Of a stretch of DNA of 30,478 nt, positions 26,364 through 30,478 are shown in pieces (positions within the stretch are counted from its first letter, which is position 1; the number at the start of each line of letters is the position of its first letter). Both the position numbers and the translations under genes were made by a program. Below the pieces are notes generated by a model. It was not told the origin of the DNA and searched no databases. It saw only the letters and a program-made list of their open reading frames with translations. Origin of the DNA: Elusimicrobiota bacterium (lineage in GTDB: Bacteria > Elusimicrobiota > Elusimicrobia > FEN-1173); contig JADKCG010000028.1 in assembly GCA_016714745.1 (NCBI GenBank), forward strand, positions 1-30,478, written 5' to 3'.

Positions 26364-27015
26364 CCGGCGGGGGATGGGGTATAACACGTCGGAGACGACG
26401 GTGGAGTATCGGTATAACGGGAAAGGGCAGATGGAGAGGGCGGAGGGTTGGACGAGGGGTGAGACGAGTTCTGGAAAACTGTTGACGGCGCGGCGAGACG
26501 GGGATGGGAAGATTGTTGGGGACGCGAAGGAGGACGGGTTGCGTGAGGTGGGTGAGGTATGGGGATTTGATGAGTGGTATTCGCGCAACCTGTATGAGAC
26601 GCGGAGCGTGTATGGTGTGAGGCGCGGTCAGGCGGTGGTGGTGAAGAGCGAGACGCGGAGTTACGCGGCGGATGATGGGGGCGTGAGGCTAGGGGAGTTG
26701 GAGCACGGGTATAACGAGAGTTGGTCGACGGTGTGGAACCGGTATAGCCCGTTGGGACAGTTGGAAGGTGCGGTGGGGTGGACGGTTGGGAAGTCGACGG
26801 TGGAGGTGGTGAAGGACACGCGAGTGGGGGATGGGTTGATGGCGCAGCGAACGGAATCGATGACGAAGAACGAGTATGGGGTGGTGATGGGTCAGGCGGT
26901 GGTGATGAGGAGCGAGACGCAGAGTTGGGGAGCCGGGAGTGATGGGAAGAGGGTATCTGATTCGAGCGCGCACGGGTATACGCGGAGCGTGAGGCGTGTG
27001 GAGAAACCGGTATGA
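26227..27015 (+). CDS. Giant gene B fragment, copy 2, units 4-6
   Basis: Coherent from about 26240 to 27003. Units 5 and 6 are intact, including the places where copy 1 is broken (22259, 22318). Unit 6 begins YSPLGQLEG, where copy 1 has YTEGGQLEG, owing to eight substitutions within eleven bases. The frame ends at GAGAAACCGG (27001-27010), one A more than copy 1. Confidence 0.6.
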   Translation: MGVRDDVQRSAYSGKNTYRVIQGQAVMAKSVTESWALDSGGNRIDDRRGMGYNTSETTVEYRYNGKGQMERAEGWTRGETSSGKLLTARRDGDGKIVGDAKEDGLREVGEVWGFDEWYSRNLYETRSVYGVRRGQAVVVKSETRSYAADDGGVRLGELEHGYNESWSTVWNRYSPLGQLEGAVGWTVGKSTVEVVKDTRVGDGLMAQRTESMTKNEYGVVMGQAVVMRSETQSWGAGSDGKRVSDSSAHGYTRSVRRVEKPV

Positions 27016-27880
27016 CGTGGAGGGCCAGCTGACGAATGTGCGTGGATGGACGGACACGCTGACGACGCAGGGGACATATAAGAGCGTGGAGGATTGGGGG
27101 GGAGCGTTGTTGGGCGGGGAAGAGGTGGTGGTGGTGTTTGACGAGACGATGGGGTTGTTTGATGACGAGGTGTATGGAGGGGAGGGCGATCCGCTGGGAC
27201 GGTTGAAGGGGGGAGAGACGTATCGGGTGGTGTATGGGGGTGGGGAGACGAGGACGGAGGGGTATGATCAGGCGACGGGTGCGGTGTCTGTGTCTAAGGA
27301 CGAGAACTTGGGGATCGGGAACGGGATATTGGTGGTGTGGGGAGAGACGCTGAGTTTTAATGGGAAAGGGGAGTTGCGTGACGGGAACGGGGATTTGGTG
27401 GGACACCTGACGACGGAAGGTGCGTCGAGTCGAACGGGGTGGGTGATTGAGGGAGACGCGGACCGCGACGGGGTGGAGGATGTGGGAGAAACGTGGACGG
27501 TGGAGGCGCAGCGGACGCGGACGCACACGGCGAGCGTGTATGCGGTGGTTCGTGGTCAGGGTGTGGTGTTGGGGAGCAAGACGGAGAGTTACGCGTGCGA
27601 CGGTGGTGGAGTGGCGATCACGGACAGTTTGGCGCACGGGTACAACCGAAGCGAGACGATTGTGCGCAACCAATATGACGTGGAGGGTCAGTTGGTGGGT
27701 GCGACGGGAGAGACGAAGGGGCGATCGAACGTTGAGGTGAAGACGCCGAAGCGAGTGGGGGGCGTGATCGTTGGGGACGCGAACGGAAACGGATTTGAGG
27801 AGGATAACGAGAAGGGGAACTGGGAATACACGTGGAAAGATCAGGGACGGAGACGAAGACGTCGAACGTGTCTGTGGTGA
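26996..27880 (+). CDS. Giant gene B fragment, copy 2, units 7-8
   Basis: Coherent from about 27006 to 27843. Long unit 7 is complete and 663 bases long here, so the G6/G7 break of copy 1 is absent. Its EF-type loop reads DADRDGVEDVGE where copy 1 has DVNRNGVEDVGE. The frame breaks at CAGGGACGG (copy 1: CAGGGGACGG). Confidence 0.6.
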   Translation: MWRNRYDVEGQLTNVRGWTDTLTTQGTYKSVEDWGGALLGGEEVVVVFDETMGLFDDEVYGGEGDPLGRLKGGETYRVVYGGGETRTEGYDQATGAVSVSKDENLGIGNGILVVWGETLSFNGKGELRDGNGDLVGHLTTEGASSRTGWVIEGDADRDGVEDVGETWTVEAQRTRTHTASVYAVVRGQGVVLGSKTESYACDGGGVAITDSLAHGYNRSETIVRNQYDVEGQLVGATGETKGRSNVEVKTPKRVGGVIVGDANGNGFEEDNEKGNWEYTWKDQGRRRRRRTCLW

Positions 27881-28110
27881 TCCGAGGCCAATCGGTGGTG
27901 GTGAGTGGCGAGACGGAGAGCTGGTTGATGAAGGGAGGTGTGGCGGTCACGGACGAAAAGGAACAGGGGTATAGTTACAGCAAGACGGTGGTGAGGAACG
28001 CGTATAACGAGAAGGGACAGTTGACGGGAGCGGCGGGTCGGACGGAGGGACGGACGAACGGTGGGCAGGTGAGAGACGGCGGTGTTGAACGGGGAGGGGA
28101 CGGGGATTGA
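27832..28110 (+). CDS. Giant gene B fragment, copy 2, units 8-9
   Basis: Coherent from about 27846 to 28071 (TETKTSNVSVVIRGQSVVVS to GRTEGRTNGGQV), identical in sense to copy 1. It ends where GTGAGAGACGG has one A more than GTGAGGACGG in copy 1. No start signals are visible. Confidence 0.5.
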   Translation: MERSGTETKTSNVSVVIRGQSVVVSGETESWLMKGGVAVTDEKEQGYSYSKTVVRNAYNEKGQLTGAAGRTEGRTNGGQVRDGGVERGGDGD

Positions 28111-28131
28111 GGGGATACGAACGGGGACGGG

Positions 28132-28410
28132 ATGGAAGATGTTGGGGAAACGTGGGTGTATTCGGACGAGGTGCAGTGGAGTAAATCGAGTGGGACGAAC
28201 CGTTATGGTGTGGTGGGTGGTCAGGCGTTGGTTTTGGAGAGCGTGACGAAGAGTTGGGCGGTGGACGGGACTGGGGTGGACATCGTGGATGCGGGGCAGG
28301 CGGGTTATAACACGTCTGTGACGACGGTGCAGTATGGGTATAACGGGAAAGGGCAGATGACGGGAGCGGATGGGGAGACGCAGGGGGAAACGAATTCGGG
28401 AAAGTGGTGA
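28132..28410 (+). CDS. Giant gene B fragment, copy 2, units 9-10
   Basis: Coherent from about 28110 to 28400, including the EF-type loop DTNGDGMEDVGE and YGVVGGQALVLESVTKSW. Copy 1 has TRSW here. It ends at TCGGGAAAG (copy 1: TCGGGGAAAG). Confidence 0.5.
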   Translation: MEDVGETWVYSDEVQWSKSSGTNRYGVVGGQALVLESVTKSWAVDGTGVDIVDAGQAGYNTSVTTVQYGYNGKGQMTGADGETQGETNSGKW

Positions 28411-28437
28411 GCGTTCGGCGAGAGGCGAACGGGACGA

Positions 28438-29010
28438 TTGTGGGGATGCGGACGGGGACGGATACCGAGACGCGTCGGAGGTGGGGACTGGAAATTAATC
28501 GAGACGGATCAGCGCAACACGTATCGGACGTTGAGCCGGTATGGGGTGCTGGGAGGGCAGGCGTTGGTGGTGAAGAGTTTCACAAGGAGCTGGGTGGTGG
28601 GTGGCAATGGGGTGGTGTTGGGCGCGGATGAGCACGGGTATAACCTGAGCGAAACGACGATGCGCAACTATTACACGGGGGAAGGGCAGTTGGAGGGCGC
28701 GGCGGGATGGACGGTGGGAGTATCGAACGCGAAGGTATTGAAAGATTCGCGGGTGAACGGTGTGGACTACGAAAACCAGCGAACGGAATCGATAACGAAG
28801 AACGTGTATGGGGTGGTGAAGGGACAAGCGGTGGTGATGAAGGGAGTGACGCAGAGCTGGACGGCTGGGAGCGATGGAAAGCGGATATCGGACGTGGGGA
28901 GTCACGGGTATAACCGAACGGTGACGACGGTTTATAACAAATATAACGAGACGGGCAGTTGGAGGCAGCGAAGGGAGGGTCGACGGGTCCAACGAACGTG
29001 GAGGTGTTAA
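28438..29010 (+). CDS. Giant gene B fragment, copies 2/3, units 10-11 and 1''
   Basis: Coherent from about 28489 to 28951. It covers the end of unit 10, short unit 11 and the entry to copy 3 (YNRTVTTVYNKYNE), so again the macro-repeat junction is read through. The small stretch 28402-28488 before it changes frame at G-runs in GTGGGGATG (28440-28448) and GTGGGGACTGG (28481-28491). Confidence 0.55.
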   Translation: MWGCGRGRIPRRVGGGDWKLIETDQRNTYRTLSRYGVLGGQALVVKSFTRSWVVGGNGVVLGADEHGYNLSETTMRNYYTGEGQLEGAAGWTVGVSNAKVLKDSRVNGVDYENQRTESITKNVYGVVKGQAVVMKGVTQSWTAGSDGKRISDVGSHGYNRTVTTVYNKYNETGSWRQRREGRRVQRTWRC

Positions 29011-29049
29011 CGCAGGTGGAGGGGAAGGCAGGACGAATGGGCGGACCAG

Positions 29050-29337
29050 TTGACGGAGACGGAGACGAGGAACGTGTATGCGGTGGTGCGGGGTCAGGCG
29101 GTGGTGTTGATGAGCGTGACGGAGAGTTGGAGTGCGGGTTCGGACGGGCGGCGGATCGAGGACATTACAGCGCACGGGTATAGTCACAGTGTGACGACGG
29201 TGGTGAACCAGTATAACGTGGACGGTCAGTTGATTGGCGCGAGGTTGGACGGAGACGCTGTCGACGCAGGGGACGTTTCGGTCTGTGGACGATTGGCGGA
29301 GCGTTGCTGGGCGGGGAAGAAGTGGTGGTGGTGTTAG
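29050..29337 (+). CDS. Giant gene B fragment, copy 3, units 1-2
   Basis: Coherent from about 29040 to 29240: TETETRNVYAVVRGQAVVLM to YNVDGQLIGAR. It carries substitutions not seen in copies 1 and 2, showing a distinct third copy. It leaves frame at GCGAGGTTGGACGG, where copies 1 and 2 have GCGAGGGGTTGGACGG. Confidence 0.5.
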   Translation: MTETETRNVYAVVRGQAVVLMSVTESWSAGSDGRRIEDITAHGYSHSVTTVVNQYNVDGQLIGARLDGDAVDAGDVSVCGRLAERCWAGKKWWWC

Positions 29338-30478
29338 ACGAGACGGGGGAAGTTGACGACGAGGTGTATAGGGGGGTGGGAGATCCTGGGAACGGCTGAA
29401 GGGGAGAGACGTATCGTGGTGTATGGGGGGAGGTCGGACGACGACGATGGGCATGATCAAACGACGGGTCAAGAGGATGGAGGACGAAGAGAACGGGATG
29501 ATTGATGGAGGGCGGTTGGTGTTCGAGGCGAGGCGTTTGAGGTCAGCGAGGGGGTGGAGGTTCGGAGACAGTGTGGAGCAGTGGTGGACACCTATCGAGC
29601 GGGACCGGGTCGAACGAGACGGGGTTGGGTGATTGTGGGGATGCGAACCGAAACGGGGTGCAGGAGACGGGAGAGGTGTGGAGACGGAGGCGCAGCGCAC
29701 GTGGTCGCGAACGGAGAACCTGTATGCGGTGATAGGGTCAGGCGGTGGTGACGCGCAGTGAGACGACGAAGTTACGCGTGTGACGATGCCTGAACGGCGA
29801 TGAAGGATAAGACGTTGCAACGGTATAACAAGACGGTGATGACGTTGGAGAACCGATACAACGAGAAGGTCAGTTGAGAGGTGACGGGGAAGCGTTGGGG
29901 GAATCGAACGTGAAGGTGAAGAGCCCTGTGTGGGTGGGGGATGCGATTTCGGGGACGACGGAGACTGATTTAAGGAGGATGGGGAGCCGTAGGTGATAGT
30001 GGAAATTAGATCAGATGACGAGACGAGACGAAGAACGAGTATGCAATGATTCTGGGTCAAAGTGGTGACGAAGAGTGAGACGGAGAGTTGAGGCAGTGAG
30101 GAGTTCGGATCACGGATGAGGGGCGCGCGGGTATAGCCACAGTGAGACGACGGTATTGAATGAATACAACGGGCGAGGTCAGCTGATTAGAGACGGGTGT
30201 GACGGCGGGTAGGACGAACGGGAGTGGAGTTCGGACGGCGGAGCTGAACGAATTGGGAACTGGGATTAAGGGGGACGATAACGGCAACGGGAGCAAGAGG
30301 CGGGGAGGTGGGTGTTCCGAGACGACGTGCAGGGAGCGTATTCTGGGAAGAACACGTATCCGGGTGATACAGGGGCAGGCGGTGATGGCGAAAAGTGTGA
30401 CGGAGAGTTGGGCGTTGGACTCTGGTGGAATCGTATCGATGACCGGCGGGGATGGGGTATAACGTCGGTACGACGGTG
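29338..30478 (+). pseudogene. Giant gene B, copy 3 units 2-4, heavily indel-broken to window edge
   Basis: The sequence still follows units 2, 3 and 4 base by base. However, deletions of one to three bases occur every few tens of bases, mostly in G-runs, so no frame stays coherent beyond about 60 codons. Recognisable pieces include the unit 3/4 junction at 30165 (YNGRGQ) and GIKGDDNGNG near 30270. This looks like an unpolished sequence end rather than biological decay, but the window alone cannot decide. Confidence 0.55.

Larger units (their letters stand above)
24786..28902 (+). repeat. Macro-repeat copy 2 (11 units)
   Basis: This is a near-identical copy of 20668-24785, 4117 bp as read. 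Unit starts are at 24825, 25096, 25758, 26079, 26413, 26743, 27011, 27674, 28003, 28339 and 28672. Differences from copy 1 are mostly single-base indels in G or A runs, plus a few clustered substitutions (near 26747-26757 and 27458-27467). Confidence 0.85.
10581..30478 (+). other. Reconstructed extent of giant gene B (3' end outside the window)
   Basis: Joining the successive frames across single-base discontinuities gives one continuous repetitive protein from the signal peptide at 10581 to the window edge, more than 6,600 codons, with no natural stop seen. Each break lies within an otherwise uninterrupted repeat unit, and the frame resumes within a few bases. No break from 18.2 kb onward is followed by a ribosome site or signal peptide, so the downstream pieces are not independent genes. 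Confidence 0.7.
28903..30478 (+). repeat. Macro-repeat copy 3, partial and indel-rich
   Basis: Units start at 28942, 29212, 29857 and 30165, and the fourth runs off the window. The second unit is 645 bases against 662-664 in copies 1 and 2, and the third is 308 against 320-321, so about 3% of bases are missing. Real substitutions also occur (for example TETRN for TMTTN, and SAGSDG for SVGSDG, in unit 1). Confidence 0.8.

Noticed and set aside
26093..27673. A long open frame on the minus strand (526 codons), with similar ones at 28495-30060, 22773-23771 and 25491-26588
   Set aside because: The proteins are low-complexity His/Arg/Pro/Ser/Leu chains. They follow from the NNG codon bias of the plus strand, which removes minus-strand stops. 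The one at 28495-30060 even stays open through the indel-ridden end, so openness carries no coding signal.
18180..28450. Programmed ribosomal frameshifting as the cause of the many frame changes
   Set aside because: The breaks go in both directions, occur at different sites in copies 1 and 2, and lack slippery heptamers with downstream structure at a common position.
20668..30478. CRISPR array or DNA-level satellite
   Set aside because: Periods of 267-663 bases with codon-level structure, lengths in multiples of three, and conserved protein motifs show coding repeats.

Overview
The window is almost entirely taken up by two very large plus-strand genes, each broken in this sequence into several open frames. 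I see no tRNA, rRNA, CRISPR array, transposase or ordinary housekeeping gene. Very large, repeat-rich, membrane or secreted proteins on a moderately GC-rich background recall bacterial lineages known for giant genes, such as Omnitrophota. That placement is inference from architecture and memory; nothing here identifies the taxon.

Region 1 (1-10023), 'gene A': a 5'-truncated giant gene whose coherent reading passes through 2-256, 272-5365, about 5308-8979, about 8981-9108 and about 9106-10023. One in-frame stop and three frame changes interrupt it. The product has a beta-rich repeated front part, many hydrophobic or amphipathic segments, a coiled coil, a Pro/Thr linker, a segment resembling the CPBP/CAAX-like intramembrane protease fold, and a late HEVGH zinc-protease-like motif.

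Region 2 (10024-10547): the only real intergenic gap. It holds a GC-rich hairpin just after gene A, a 122-bp repeat with inverted ends, a second hairpin, a perfect operator-like dyad, 22-bp-period direct repeats, and a CTTAAG-N5-CTTAAG response-regulator-type box directly upstream of a TATACT -10.

Region 3 (10581-30478 and beyond), 'gene B': an exported protein with a signal peptide and then thousands of residues of repeats. From 11.5 to 18.7 kb the repeats are diverged RHS/YD-like units. From 18.7 to 20.7 kb they become about 100-residue units with EF-hand/dockerin-like Asp-rich loops. From 20668 onward an 11-unit block of about 4.12 kb is tandemly repeated 2.4 times at very high identity, running off the window. 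Correcting the small copy-specific indels makes every unit a multiple of three, with a period of 4122 bp (1374 codons). The many short frames after 18.2 kb are therefore best read as one giant frame (over 6,600 codons inside the window), broken by sequencing error or very recent decay. The last 1.3 kb is the noisiest.

How they may work together (inference): gene A resembles a large envelope-anchored protein with protease-like modules, and gene B a very long, probably calcium-stabilised surface fibre or adhesin. Adjacency and shared gigantism suggest a surface or contact system, but gene B has its own regulated promoter, so they need not be co-transcribed.
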